A stretch of 64,000 nucleotides of DNA from Candidatus Micropelagos thuwalensis. GTDB lineage: Bacteria > Pseudomonadota > Alphaproteobacteria > RS24. Both the position numbers and the translations under genes were made by a program. This document shows, piece by piece, positions 10,605 through 18,750 of this stretch. The stretch covers positions 62,001 through 126,000 of the forward strand of contig NZ_AWXE01000001.1 of the NCBI RefSeq assembly GCF_000469155.1, given 5' to 3'. Below the pieces are notes generated by a model. It saw nothing but the letters and a program-made list of their open reading frames with translations, was not told the DNA's origin and made no database searches. Position 1 is the first letter of the stretch, and the number at the start of each line of letters is the position of its first letter.

Positions 10605-13289
10605 ATGTCAAATAAACTTTACATGTCATCGCTTGCAGTGGCATTGATTACCTCTGGAGTATCATTCTCCGGACCCGTTAATGCTCAGGAAAGCAGAGCT
10701 ATTGATAACATAGTTGTTACTGCTCAAAAACGTGAAGAGTCACTTCAAGAAGTACCAGTATCAATCTCTGCGTTTGATGTAGAAGCATTAGACAATAGAG
10801 ATATTGATGGCTTTGCAGATTTGTCACAGTTTACTCCAGGTTTGGTGACTTATCCGGCTGCGGCTAACTCAAATGGTTTTAGAATCTTCATGCGTGGTAT
10901 CGGTACTGGTGACCCTCAGCATGGTCTCGACAGTAAAGTCGCTATGTATGTTGATGGTATGTATATGGGTAAAATCATTGGTATTGCCTTCGACTCTCCT
11001 GATCTTGCTAGAGCCGAGGTGCTTAAAGGCCCACAAGGTTCACTTTATGGTCGTAACGCTGTTGCGGGTGCAATTAACCTGATTTCTGCAAAACCAAATC
11101 CTGATGAATATTTTGGTAAAATCGAGGCTGGCTTTGGTTCATTTGGTCAAAGAGAGCTTCAAGGTTACGTCAATATTCCTTTAGATGACTCATCAGCAAT
11201 CAGACTTTCTGCTTATCACTCAGAGCATGATGGATGGGTAGAAAATAAAGGGCTTGGTGAAAACTTTGCTGCTAGTGATAAGGTTGGCTACAGGTTTTCT
11301 TACCTCAACGAAGTTAATGATAGCCTCACTGTAAACTTCAGTGCTGATTATGGTGAAATGGAAAATACACCGCTTTACTACCAGTCTGTTCCTGATGGGA
11401 CTTATCAGCCTGCTCAAGTTTCACAATTTGGTTTTGAGGGCGTTGTAACCCCACGTTTTGGAAGACAAGATACTGCTAACTCTCTGCAAAATGTTGGTAG
11501 AGGTACAATGGAAAATATGGGTGTGTCGCTGACCGTTGAGTACGATATTGCCGATAATCATAAGGTCAAATTCAATGCTGGGTTTAGATCACAAGATGGT
11601 GAAAGAGCTGTTTCACTTCAGCCTGATGTTGGCCAAATTGATGCTCTCTCTGTTGGGTCTGGTCCTTATCTAGGTGATGTAGTTCCTGGTGTAAGCCTTG
11701 GTCTCAATGCAATAACTGGTGGGTATGTGTTTAATCAGCAATCTGGCGGTGGCTTAATGACACTAGGTCTTAACAACCCACTTTTCTTAAACGGCACAGT
11801 TGCTAATAATGGCTTTGTTCCCTTCAGACCAGACTTTTATGCCGCTTTGTCAGCTCCTATGACAGATTTCTATAACAGTCTCAGTACCGGCCCAGATGAT
11901 CATGAACAAACCCAGTTTGAAATAACATTCACCGGTGACGTTATGGATGGTAAGCTGGAATATACCGCAGGCCTTTACTATCTCAATGAAGATACTGCAA
12001 CTAATAGAGACATTGATGGAGGATATGCAAGCCGAACTGATGCGTCTGCTTTTGCTGATTTAGGAACTCTTTTAGGTGCTTGTACTCCTGCACTTTATGG
12101 AGGTAATCAGGCTGCTTTTGTTCAGGGATGTACCACAGCTGCAGCCCGCACTAGAAGAGGTTCAGGTTTGCCTCTTATTGTTGATACAGATGCAATGGCT
12201 GCTTATTCTCAACTTACCTACCATGTACAAGATAACTTGAGAATTACTGCTGGTATTCGCGTTTCTGATGAGGAAAAAGACGTTATTCAACAACCTCATT
12301 CTCCATTAATGGTGGATAACAGGGACCTCTTAGGAAATATTATTCCTACCAATATTGCTTCAACTTCTTTTGATAGCACAGACCCTACGTTCATGATTGA
12401 GTATGACTTCAATGATGACACGATGTTGTATGTTTCAAGAACTGAGTCATTTCGTGCCGGTGGTTTTAATGAAACCGCAGGTTCTCTTCCAGAAAATACC
12501 ACGGATGCACAGGGTAACTTTATCCTTGCAAGATGTAACCCTGGAGAGACTGGACCAAGAAGATCATATGGTTGCGATTTAGTTTTTGATCCAGAAGAAA
12601 TCACAGCATATGAAATTGGTATCAAAAGCACATTCAATGACGGTCGTACACGTTTAAACATTGCTGCGTTCCAGTATGAACTCGATAATGAACAGTTTAA
12701 CGTTCCGAAAGAGCCTCTAGTTGCTACCAACCGTGCAATTGTAAATACTACTGCTGAAATGGAAGGCTTTGAGTTTGATTTTGTTCATCTCATTGGAGAT
12801 AGCTTTACTATATCCGGTAATGCTGCATACACAGATGTTCAAAACGATCCAGTGGTTAACCCATATCTGTGCCAATTAACACCAACATTTCAACAGCAAA
12901 TTGCTTTATGCCCTCCAGGTACACCACTTGTGGTGGATTTAAGGGAAGACCCACTAGGTGTTCCTGAGTGGCAGTATTCAGTCTCACTTGATTACAATAC
13001 TCAAATCAACGATAGACTGGAAATGTATGCGCACATTAACCTAAACCACAAAGATGACCATCTTTCATCACAAGATGAAGGAAATGATGCGCATGACCTT
13101 ATCAATGCGAATATAAGATTTAACTATGAACTCTCTAACGGTAAATCGGCCTTCCTGAAATTTTGGGGCAAAAACATTACTGATGAAGAGTACCGTATTG
13201 ATGGTATTGGTTTCAGAGCGCTTTCATATGATGTCTTCGTATTTGGCGAGCCAGCTTCTTATGGCGTGTCAATGGGTATGAACTTCTAA
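10605..13289 (+). CDS. TonB-dependent outer-membrane receptor
   Basis: This 894-residue receptor has a signal peptide cut near A27 (PVNA before QES), a TonB-box-like segment NIVVTAQKREE (35-45), and a plug domain with FMRGIGTGD and VLKGPQGSLYGRNAVAGAIN. A long 22-strand barrel region follows and ends in the terminal aromatic residue (GVSMGMNF). This is the catabolic-type receptor common in proteobacteria using polycyclic substrates. GGAGGG precedes the ATG at 10605; an earlier TTG is rejected. Arginine is mostly coded by AGA, unlike neighbouring genes that use CGT and CGC. It is a single-gene unit with its own terminator. The imported compound is unknown; steroid or steroid conjugate is the contextual guess. 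Confidence 0.95.
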   Translation: MSNKLYMSSLAVALITSGVSFSGPVNAQESRAIDNIVVTAQKREESLQEVPVSISAFDVEALDNRDIDGFADLSQFTPGLVTYPAAANSNGFRIFMRGIGTGDPQHGLDSKVAMYVDGMYMGKIIGIAFDSPDLARAEVLKGPQGSLYGRNAVAGAINLISAKPNPDEYFGKIEAGFGSFGQRELQGYVNIPLDDSSAIRLSAYHSEHDGWVENKGLGENFAASDKVGYRFSYLNEVNDSLTVNFSADYGEMENTPLYYQSVPDGTYQPAQVSQFGFEGVVTPRFGRQDTANSLQNVGRGTMENMGVSLTVEYDIADNHKVKFNAGFRSQDGERAVSLQPDVGQIDALSVGSGPYLGDVVPGVSLGLNAITGGYVFNQQSGGGLMTLGLNNPLFLNGTVANNGFVPFRPDFYAALSAPMTDFYNSLSTGPDDHEQTQFEITFTGDVMDGKLEYTAGLYYLNEDTATNRDIDGGYASRTDASAFADLGTLLGACTPALYGGNQAAFVQGCTTAAARTRRGSGLPLIVDTDAMAAYSQLTYHVQDNLRITAGIRVSDEEKDVIQQPHSPLMVDNRDLLGNIIPTNIASTSFDSTDPTFMIEYDFNDDTMLYVSRTESFRAGGFNETAGSLPENTTDAQGNFILARCNPGETGPRRSYGCDLVFDPEEITAYEIGIKSTFNDGRTRLNIAAFQYELDNEQFNVPKEPLVATNRAIVNTTAEMEGFEFDFVHLIGDSFTISGNAAYTDVQNDPVVNPYLCQLTPTFQQQIALCPPGTPLVVDLREDPLGVPEWQYSVSLDYNTQINDRLEMYAHINLNHKDDHLSSQDEGNDAHDLINANIRFNYELSNGKSAFLKFWGKNITDEEYRIDGIGFRALSYDVFVFGEPASYGVSMGMNF

Positions 13290-13311
13290 GCAGACGCTTA
13301 TATCAAGATTG

Positions 13312-13338
13312 AAACGGCGGGTTTTATTCCCGCCGTTT
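13312..13338 (+). terminator. Rho-independent terminator after the TonB-dependent receptor
   Basis: A perfect 10-base-pair stem, AAACGGCGGG with CCCGCCGTTT, encloses a 7-base loop and is followed directly by a T-run. It lies 22 bases after the receptor stop codon. It separates the receptor from the amidohydrolase operon. Confidence 0.93.
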
Positions 13339-13460
13339 TTTTAATTTTTTTCGAATGGCGTTCGATTAAAATTGTAATTCAGAGAAAGTTGACTTATTAT
13401 TTTATAAATGAGTTTGTAAAAACTGCGTTTTTCTAAATTATTACTCTGCAGGAGGGCCCC

Positions 13461-14531
13461 ATGAGTGGCGAAAATCGTAAATTATTTTCAGTAGACTCTC
13501 ATGTCTACATTCCACCAGAAGCTATTCGGAAACATGTCGCCAGCACCAAATTGGACGCTTTTGACGATGCCGTGAAAGCTTATGAAAAATATGACGAAGA
13601 TATGAAGCAGGGTGAAAGTTTGGCTATGGAGGATTTCGTAGATCTGGAGGCTGCCAGCCATCCTGGTTACCGCGAAGGCCCAGCTAGACTTGAAGCCATG
13701 GACATGGACGGAGTTGCTCACGAGGTCATGTATAATGACCCGCTGGATGACATGCGTTTTTATAATAATCTTGATACTGTTCAAGATAATCTTGAGGCGT
13801 TTAACCGTGCGCTTTATGAATTTGCATCTGTCGATCCAAACCGCATTCTAATTACTTATCATTTACCGATTACGGATATTGATTTTGCAATTGAAGAGCT
13901 TCACCGCGTTGTTCAACTGGGTGCGCGTTCAGTGCAATTACCTAACTCTCCGTCAGTTCTTGGACTGCCGGATTACCACGATGAGCGATATGACAGATTG
14001 TTTGCTGCCATCGCTGAGTCAGGTGTTGTGATTGCTCACCATTTAACCGTGACAAAGCATCTTTGGGGGACTTTCCGCCGTGACCCAACTCCGCAAAAAG
14101 GTATCTTCACAGGCCTGCCACCATCACTAATGATGGAGCCAATGATGTGGTACTTCCTGACAGGAATTCTGGAGCGTCATCCAAATCTGAAAATTGTTTG
14201 GGTTGAACCAGGACTATTCTGGATTCCAGGTTTCCTTGAATTCCTTGATCGCCGTATGCACCAGCATTATGACTTCCCGGGTGTTAAGGAATTGCCAAGC
14301 ACATACTGGAAACGCCAAATGGCTGTAACCTTTGTTGATGAGCCAGAAGCTGTAAATAACCGTTATGATTTAGGTGTTGAGAACCTTCTCTGGTCAACTG
14401 ATTTCCCGCATCCGTGCTGTAACTGGCCGAATGCGCAAGCTAAAGTTGCCGAGATGTTTAAGGATATGCCTGAAGAAGAAACCGATAAAATTACTTGGGG
14501 CAATGGCGCTCGCATGTATGGTTTTTCTTGA
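13461..14531 (+). CDS. Amidohydrolase-2 family protein (COG2159, ACMSD-like)
   Basis: This 356-residue protein has a TIM-barrel amidohydrolase-2 pattern. VDSHVYIPPE at the start replaces the usual DxHxH, with Tyr-Ile where the second metal His is expected. VIAHHLTVTKH, VWVEPGLFWIP and LLWSTDFPHPCCNW (the late Asp motif) follow. The loss of the second His of DxHxH suggests altered metal binding. GGAGGG precedes the ATG. It begins a plus-strand operon that runs to 18629. Family members hydrolyse or decarboxylate small acids. Proteins of this class occur often in steroid and aromatic clusters without known reactions. A second, more distant member is at 57640-58506. Confidence 0.87.
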   Translation: MSGENRKLFSVDSHVYIPPEAIRKHVASTKLDAFDDAVKAYEKYDEDMKQGESLAMEDFVDLEAASHPGYREGPARLEAMDMDGVAHEVMYNDPLDDMRFYNNLDTVQDNLEAFNRALYEFASVDPNRILITYHLPITDIDFAIEELHRVVQLGARSVQLPNSPSVLGLPDYHDERYDRLFAAIAESGVVIAHHLTVTKHLWGTFRRDPTPQKGIFTGLPPSLMMEPMMWYFLTGILERHPNLKIVWVEPGLFWIPGFLEFLDRRMHQHYDFPGVKELPSTYWKRQMAVTFVDEPEAVNNRYDLGVENLLWSTDFPHPCCNWPNAQAKVAEMFKDMPEEETDKITWGNGARMYGFS

Positions 14532-14568
14532 TTTAAATCTGATTAATTGACGACGTCATCTATCTGGT

Positions 14569-14604
14569 ACGCTGTCGAAAGGAAAATAAACTTTTCGACA
14601 GCGT
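14569..14604. repeat. 12-bp perfect inverted repeat between amidohydrolase and NTF2-like genes
   Basis: ACGCTGTCGAAA (14569-14580) and TTTCGACAGCGT (14593-14604) form a perfect 12-base-pair stem with a 12-base loop. No T-run follows, so it is unlikely to end transcription. It lies 20 bases before the next ATG and would sit in the message as a strong hairpin, perhaps for processing, stability or translational control. Confidence 0.7.
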
Positions 14605-14624
14605 CTTGATAAGACTGGTAGTTA

Positions 14625-15035
14625 ATGAACACCGAACAAAATAAACAGACAGTTATTGATTTCTTTGATCAGATGTCCAATGGCAATGTTGAAGGTTTTG
14701 TAAACCTTTATCATGAGGGAGGAGCTGTCTGGACATCTGGTGATACGTTAATTTCGGGGACACAAAAGAAAGCTGAAATAGTCGAATTTGCTGGACGAAT
14801 TTATGAAGCGTTTCCCGATGGTATTAAATTTAAGATCATCAGCATGACTGCTGAAGATGACCGAGTTGCTGTAGAAGCGGAAAGTGAAGGTATGCACGTT
14901 TCCGGCGTTATGTATCAGAATTTTTATCATTTTTTATTTATCTTCAAGAACGGGAAAGTCCTTCTCCTCAAAGAATATATGGACACTGAGAAAGTTACCG
15001 ATATTCTATGCGGAGGGCAAAGACCAGTTCTTTAA
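14625..15035 (+). CDS. SnoaL/ketosteroid-isomerase-like protein
   Basis: This 136-residue NTF2-fold protein starts with VIDFFDQMSNGNVEGFVNLYHE and ends with FKNGKVLLLKEYMDTEKV. That ending is the typical tail of COG3631-type ketosteroid-isomerase-related proteins. Of the five NTF2-like proteins here it is the closest in size to bacterial steroid delta-isomerase (about 125-135 residues). I cannot confirm the isomerase catalytic Tyr and Asp pair by eye. The gene follows a strong hairpin and lies before a NAD-binding epimerase-like gene. Delta5-3-ketosteroid isomerisation is a plausible role but unproven. Confidence 0.83.
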   Translation: MNTEQNKQTVIDFFDQMSNGNVEGFVNLYHEGGAVWTSGDTLISGTQKKAEIVEFAGRIYEAFPDGIKFKIISMTAEDDRVAVEAESEGMHVSGVMYQNFYHFLFIFKNGKVLLLKEYMDTEKVTDILCGGQRPVL

Positions 15036-15057
15036 AAGAAGAAATGTGAGGGAAATT

Positions 15058-15951
15058 ATGAAGACTTTGATTGTTGGCGGAACTGGGCTTGTTGGTGCTG
15101 AAACTGCCCGTTTGATGGCCTCTAAAGGACATGAGGTAACACTTATGTCCAGAAATCCGACTTCCAACCCTGCGCTTCTAGAATTCCCGCACATCGCCCA
15201 TGATTATATCCATGATGATATCTCACTTGAGATACTCAACGCATTTGACTGGTTGGTTTTCTCGGCTGGGGCGGATATTCGTATGCTGCCAGAAGGGGAG
15301 AGTGACGAGACTTTTTTTATGCATGCTAATGGTGTGCGGGTGCCCTATTTTTTTGAACAGGCGGCACAATCCAATATTTCCAAAGCGGTTTATATTGGAA
15401 CTTTTTATCCTGTCGTGGCTTCTCAGAATATTGAAACCAGCGCCTATGTGCGCTCCCGTTACGAAGCTGACAAAGCCTTGCGCGCTTTTTCATCACCTGA
15501 TTTTGAAATTGTTTGTCTCGATGCGCCCTATATTATTGGGCAGTTCCCCGGTATAGAAGCACCGCATCTTGAAGGGTTGACTATGTATGCAGCCGGTAAG
15601 CTAGAGGGTGTGCCACTTATTGCACCTGCAGGTGGTGTTAACCACATTAGTAGCCTTTCAGTCGCGGAAGCTGTGCTGGGAGGTTTTACGCATGGCGAGG
15701 CAGGTAAGGCATATCTCATCGGGGATGAGAATTTAAGTTGGAAAGAGTATTTGGAGTTATTCTGTGAAGCTGTTGGCAACCCGCAAAATCTGGATGTCAC
15801 GACTGATGCCCACCCAATGCTTCCAGATATCATTCTGTATGCAGGTCGCAACGCGACTGTGAGCTATGAACCCGAAAATGGTGAGCTCAATTACGGACGT
15901 CAAAGAATTAAAGAAACAATCAAAAATGTTGTTTCATCTTATTTGAACTAA
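15058..15951 (+). CDS. NAD(P)-binding epimerase/dehydratase-like protein (extended/atypical SDR)
   Basis: This 297-residue protein begins MKTLIVGGTGLVGAETARLM, with GGTGLVG as the GxxGxxG loop of extended and atypical SDRs. YEADK near residue 140 gives a YxxxK catalytic pair. The ATG at 15058 follows GAGGGAAA. A longer upstream frame overlaps the previous gene and is rejected. Relatives include NAD-dependent epimerases and 3-beta-hydroxysteroid dehydrogenase/isomerases, so a steroid or sterol substrate is conceivable. Position between an NTF2-like gene and a ferredoxin gene in one operon supports a catabolic role. No specific reaction can be assigned. Confidence 0.87.
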   Translation: MKTLIVGGTGLVGAETARLMASKGHEVTLMSRNPTSNPALLEFPHIAHDYIHDDISLEILNAFDWLVFSAGADIRMLPEGESDETFFMHANGVRVPYFFEQAAQSNISKAVYIGTFYPVVASQNIETSAYVRSRYEADKALRAFSSPDFEIVCLDAPYIIGQFPGIEAPHLEGLTMYAAGKLEGVPLIAPAGGVNHISSLSVAEAVLGGFTHGEAGKAYLIGDENLSWKEYLELFCEAVGNPQNLDVTTDAHPMLPDIILYAGRNATVSYEPENGELNYGRQRIKETIKNVVSSYLN

Positions 15952-15971
15952 CGACTAAAGGAGATTTAATC

Positions 15972-16280
15972 ATGGCCAAAATAAGTTTCATTGGTGCAGA
16001 CGGAAGCGTGTCTGAGTTTGAAGCACAAAAAGGTGACTCAGTCATGGAGGTTGCCACCCGTAATGGTGTTCCTGGTATTGAAGCAGATTGTGGCGGATCA
16101 TGTTCATGCGCCACATGCCATGTTTATGTTGATGAAGCTTTCCGGGAACTTGTTGGGCCACCAAATGTAAATGAAGAGCAAATGCTTGAATTTGCTGATG
16201 ATGTTCGTCCCGAGTCGCGGCTATCTTGTCAGATTAAAGTTACGGATGAGCTGGATGGACTTAAAGTAACACCGGCCTAA
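15972..16280 (+). CDS. 2Fe-2S ferredoxin, adrenodoxin type
   Basis: This 102-residue protein carries the plant/vertebrate-type 2Fe-2S motif ADCGGSCSCATCHVYV, a CxxxxxCxxC arrangement. The fourth Cys is in RLSCQIKV, followed by the typical tail DGLKVTPA. These proteins pass electrons to P450s or Rieske oxygenases. No P450 and no ferredoxin reductase gene is in the window, while two Rieske oxygenases are (18751 and 56498), so these are candidate partners. AAGGAG precedes the ATG. The gene is 20 bases after the epimerase-like gene in the same operon. Confidence 0.95.
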   Translation: MAKISFIGADGSVSEFEAQKGDSVMEVATRNGVPGIEADCGGSCSCATCHVYVDEAFRELVGPPNVNEEQMLEFADDVRPESRLSCQIKVTDELDGLKVTPA

Positions 16281-16315
16281 AGCGTTTATTAGAGTTTTAA
16301 TTATTGGAGTTAGTC

Positions 16316-16840
16316 ATGACTGTGTATCCCGAAGAAGAGGTTAGAGCCGCCGCTGAAAGATTAATAGAGCATCATTCAAAAGCTTCTGAGGTGACGGATT
16401 GGACTTTTTTTGTCGATGAAACATATACCGAGGATGCGGTATATTTATGCGAGTATGCCGGTGTTCGGCCTGTGACGGCTGTTGGTCGTAAGCAAATCAA
16501 GGAAACCCATTATGGTGAAGATATGGGAGGTTTTGAAGATTGGACCTTTCCCTATGATGGCTATGCCGTGAATGGTAACCGTATCATAACCCATTGGTGG
16601 AATCGCGGGCCGGGTAAACGACCTGATGGCAGTTTTTATCAAACGCCCGGCGTGTCTTTCATTACCTATGCTGGCAACGGAATGTTCTCGCACCAGCATG
16701 ACTTTTTCGACCTCGCGCATCAGATGAAACTATGTGATGAACTAGAAGAAGCTGGATTGCTCAACGCCCGTTTGAAAGAGGTCTGGGTTAAGCCGATGAA
16801 GGCCAAACTTGTTGAAATGCTAACAAGTAATATGGCTTAA
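16316..16840 (+). CDS. SnoaL/NTF2-like protein
   Basis: This 174-residue protein has the segment FVDETYTEDAVYLCEYAG and the central strand IITHWWNRGPGKRPDGS, compatible with an NTF2-like fold. The C-terminal helix ends KAKLVEMLTSNM. It is longer than the other family members here and diverges from them. The ATG at 16316 follows TTGGAG; an upstream TTG inside this ribosome site is rejected. The gene lies five bases before the membrane DUF1214 gene, repeating the NTF2/DUF1214 pairing seen at 3788-5319. Confidence 0.75.
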   Translation: MTVYPEEEVRAAAERLIEHHSKASEVTDWTFFVDETYTEDAVYLCEYAGVRPVTAVGRKQIKETHYGEDMGGFEDWTFPYDGYAVNGNRIITHWWNRGPGKRPDGSFYQTPGVSFITYAGNGMFSHQHDFFDLAHQMKLCDELEEAGLLNARLKEVWVKPMKAKLVEMLTSNMA

Positions 16841-16845
16841 GTTGA

Positions 16846-18165
16846 ATGGCCTATATGGATTTAATAATAAAACATAGGCTTAAATTCTTCATTCTTTCAC
16901 TTTTGGTAATCGGTTTTGTGATTATCAAACTCATGCCTTCTTTTATTTTTAAATCGGTTCTCTCTGCTAATGAGGGCATTGGATATTCTGCGGTGGTATC
17001 TGCTCTCAGCAAAGCCGGAAACTATATTGAGTCTGAAACAGAGCCTGGTAGTCTCGACCGTGCCCAAGGCTATCGCTATGCATTGCGACGCATAGAGCAG
17101 TGGAATGGTGTGTTTATGAGCGACCATAATGCGCTCACACCGACAATCAGCCGTTGTCCATCTCGTTTGTGTAAATATGGCTTTGATAATCCGGATGCCG
17201 TTTATCAAACTGTCGGTCCGGTTTCGTCAAAATATCAGTACAGAGTCTTCGGGCAAAAAGGGAATGTGAGTTATATAACCTATCAATTATTTAATATTGG
17301 CCCCGACGGATTTGGCACAAGCGACACAATGGAGTCTGATGCGCTGGTATATGATGATAATGGGGGGTATGAGATATTCCTCGGTGCAGAGAATTTAGAT
17401 AATCATCCGAATTTCTTACAGCTTCCTGAGCAAGGCGGGGCAGGACAGCTTGTCATCCGATCATTGATTAAGGATTGGAATAATGAAATTGAGCCAACCC
17501 TGAATGTTGAAGTTCTGGGGCTTGATAAAGGTGTGCCTGCCACAAGCACACCCTTAAATATGAAAATGTTTGACCCTCGTGCATTGGGTTTGGGTAGAAT
17601 TATTGAAAATAATATTAAGGCTTGGCGTGAAAAAATTATGAATGCTCCAGCCAATTCTATGCCCATGCCGACTGCTGCTAAATCCGGAGGAAGTGGTGGG
17701 TTTATTACAAATCATACTGCTGTTATGCGTTTTGAGGTTGAACCGGATGAAGCTGTTCTGATTGAAGTGCAGAAAGCTGATGTTGTTTACAGCAATATTC
17801 AGCTTTCAAATATGTGGGGGGAATCGCTTGATTATGGCTCGCATCTTGTCTCTTTTAATGATGCGCAGGCATATCTCGATGCGGATAATGTTTTTAGATA
17901 TGTGCTTGCGCATAAAGACCCAGGTGTCCCAAACTGGTTGGATACAGTCGGACATTCTATAGGCGGTGTTTTCGTGCGTTTCCAGTCGCCGAAGGAGGAA
18001 CTTACTCAGCCTGCAGTAAAGCTCGTATCATTTTCAGATTTGAAGCAATATCTGCCACCCGACCATCCGACGGTGACACCGGCCCAACGTGCTGAAACAA
18101 TTAGAGCCAGACTTTCAGGACTTAATCGTAAGAAAAACCCCGTTTATAATCGTGATATTAAATAA
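16846..18165 (+). CDS. DUF1214 domain protein, membrane-anchored form
   Basis: This 439-residue protein has an N-terminal transmembrane segment (about residues 13-31). A region follows that parallels the DUF1214 protein at 4255-5319: YQYRVFGQKGN, EIFLGAEN, NMWGESLDYGSHLVSFND, then HKDPGVPNWLDTVGHSIGGVFVRF. The last block is the DUF1214 signature. A low-complexity linker with SGGSGG occurs near residue 283. The anchor would place the domain in the periplasm, unlike its paralogue. Function is unknown. The initiator could also be the ATG at 16855; neither has a strong ribosome site, which fits coupling to the gene just upstream. Confidence 0.82.
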   Translation: MAYMDLIIKHRLKFFILSLLVIGFVIIKLMPSFIFKSVLSANEGIGYSAVVSALSKAGNYIESETEPGSLDRAQGYRYALRRIEQWNGVFMSDHNALTPTISRCPSRLCKYGFDNPDAVYQTVGPVSSKYQYRVFGQKGNVSYITYQLFNIGPDGFGTSDTMESDALVYDDNGGYEIFLGAENLDNHPNFLQLPEQGGAGQLVIRSLIKDWNNEIEPTLNVEVLGLDKGVPATSTPLNMKMFDPRALGLGRIIENNIKAWREKIMNAPANSMPMPTAAKSGGSGGFITNHTAVMRFEVEPDEAVLIEVQKADVVYSNIQLSNMWGESLDYGSHLVSFNDAQAYLDADNVFRYVLAHKDPGVPNWLDTVGHSIGGVFVRFQSPKEELTQPAVKLVSFSDLKQYLPPDHPTVTPAQRAETIRARLSGLNRKKNPVYNRDIK

Positions 18166-18185
18166 CGCTGTTTTAAGGAGACACC

Positions 18186-18629
18186 ATGCCTGCTATTTCT
18201 GTAATTGATGACATTGTAATACAAGCACCTGCACAGCTTATTTTTGATGTGATTGCTGATTACAATAATTTCACCTCTTGGTGTCCAGACTATCATTGCG
18301 AGATACTGGGTGCGGATAAGATTTCTGAAGGGGTACAGGTTGCCCATTGCCTCGGTAAACCACCTTTTACGACTGAATTTGTGCGTGAAATTAAATCTAT
18401 TGAAGCGCCTCAACGTATTGATGAAGCCTATATCTCTGGCGCACTGGTCGGCACTGGAAGCTGGATATTTACACAGGAAGAAAGTGGGACGCGTGTCGCC
18501 TATGACTGCCAGGTCGATGGGACGGGTATAATAATGAATCTTGCTATGAAATTAATTGGTACATCAGCGCATAGTAAGGTTTATCAGAATATTTTGAACA
18601 GTCTTAAAAACCATTGTGAGGCGCGCTAA
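18186..18629 (+). CDS. SRPBCC/START-like lipid-binding protein (polyketide cyclase/COQ10 type)
   Basis: This 147-residue protein starts with VIDDIVIQAPAQLIFDVIAD and contains YNNFTSWCPDYHCEIL, the standard opening of the SRPBCC fold used by COQ10-like and polyketide cyclase proteins. TGSWIFTQEESGTRVAYDC and a long C-terminal helix complete it. The fold forms a deep hydrophobic pocket, suitable for a sterol-like ligand. AAGGAG precedes the ATG. It is the last gene before a bidirectional terminator. It is likely a cytoplasmic binding protein or cyclase; ligand unknown. Confidence 0.87.
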   Translation: MPAISVIDDIVIQAPAQLIFDVIADYNNFTSWCPDYHCEILGADKISEGVQVAHCLGKPPFTTEFVREIKSIEAPQRIDEAYISGALVGTGSWIFTQEESGTRVAYDCQVDGTGIIMNLAMKLIGTSAHSKVYQNILNSLKNHCEAR

Positions 18630-18684
18630 GTGATGAGGGCATCTGCCAAAATTACCGCTTCCCACATGTAATAAATGCATATTA

Positions 18685-18714
18685 AAAAAGGGCACCGTAT
18701 TGAGTGCCCTTTTT
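18685..18714. terminator. Bidirectional terminator between convergent operons
   Basis: An 11-base-pair stem, AAAAAGGGCAC with GTGCCCTTTTT, has an 8-base loop, an A-run on one side and a T-run on the other. It therefore works in both directions. It lies between the SRPBCC gene (plus strand) and the Rieske oxygenase gene (minus strand). Confidence 0.92.
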
Positions 18715-18750
18715 AATTTTCAAATTCGAATAAACGGTCTGATGACGGCT

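Noticed and set aside
12296-12730. 144-codon open frame antisense to the TonB-dependent receptor
   Set aside because: It lies fully inside a well-supported receptor gene, has no ribosome site and no recognisable domain.
14569-14604. Terminator reading of the 12-bp inverted repeat
   Set aside because: There is no T-run after the stem and the downstream gene appears to belong to the same operon.
14884-15057. 58-codon N-terminal extension of the epimerase-like protein
   Set aside because: It overlaps the NTF2-like gene, while an ATG at 15058 with a good ribosome site begins a perfect Rossmann start.
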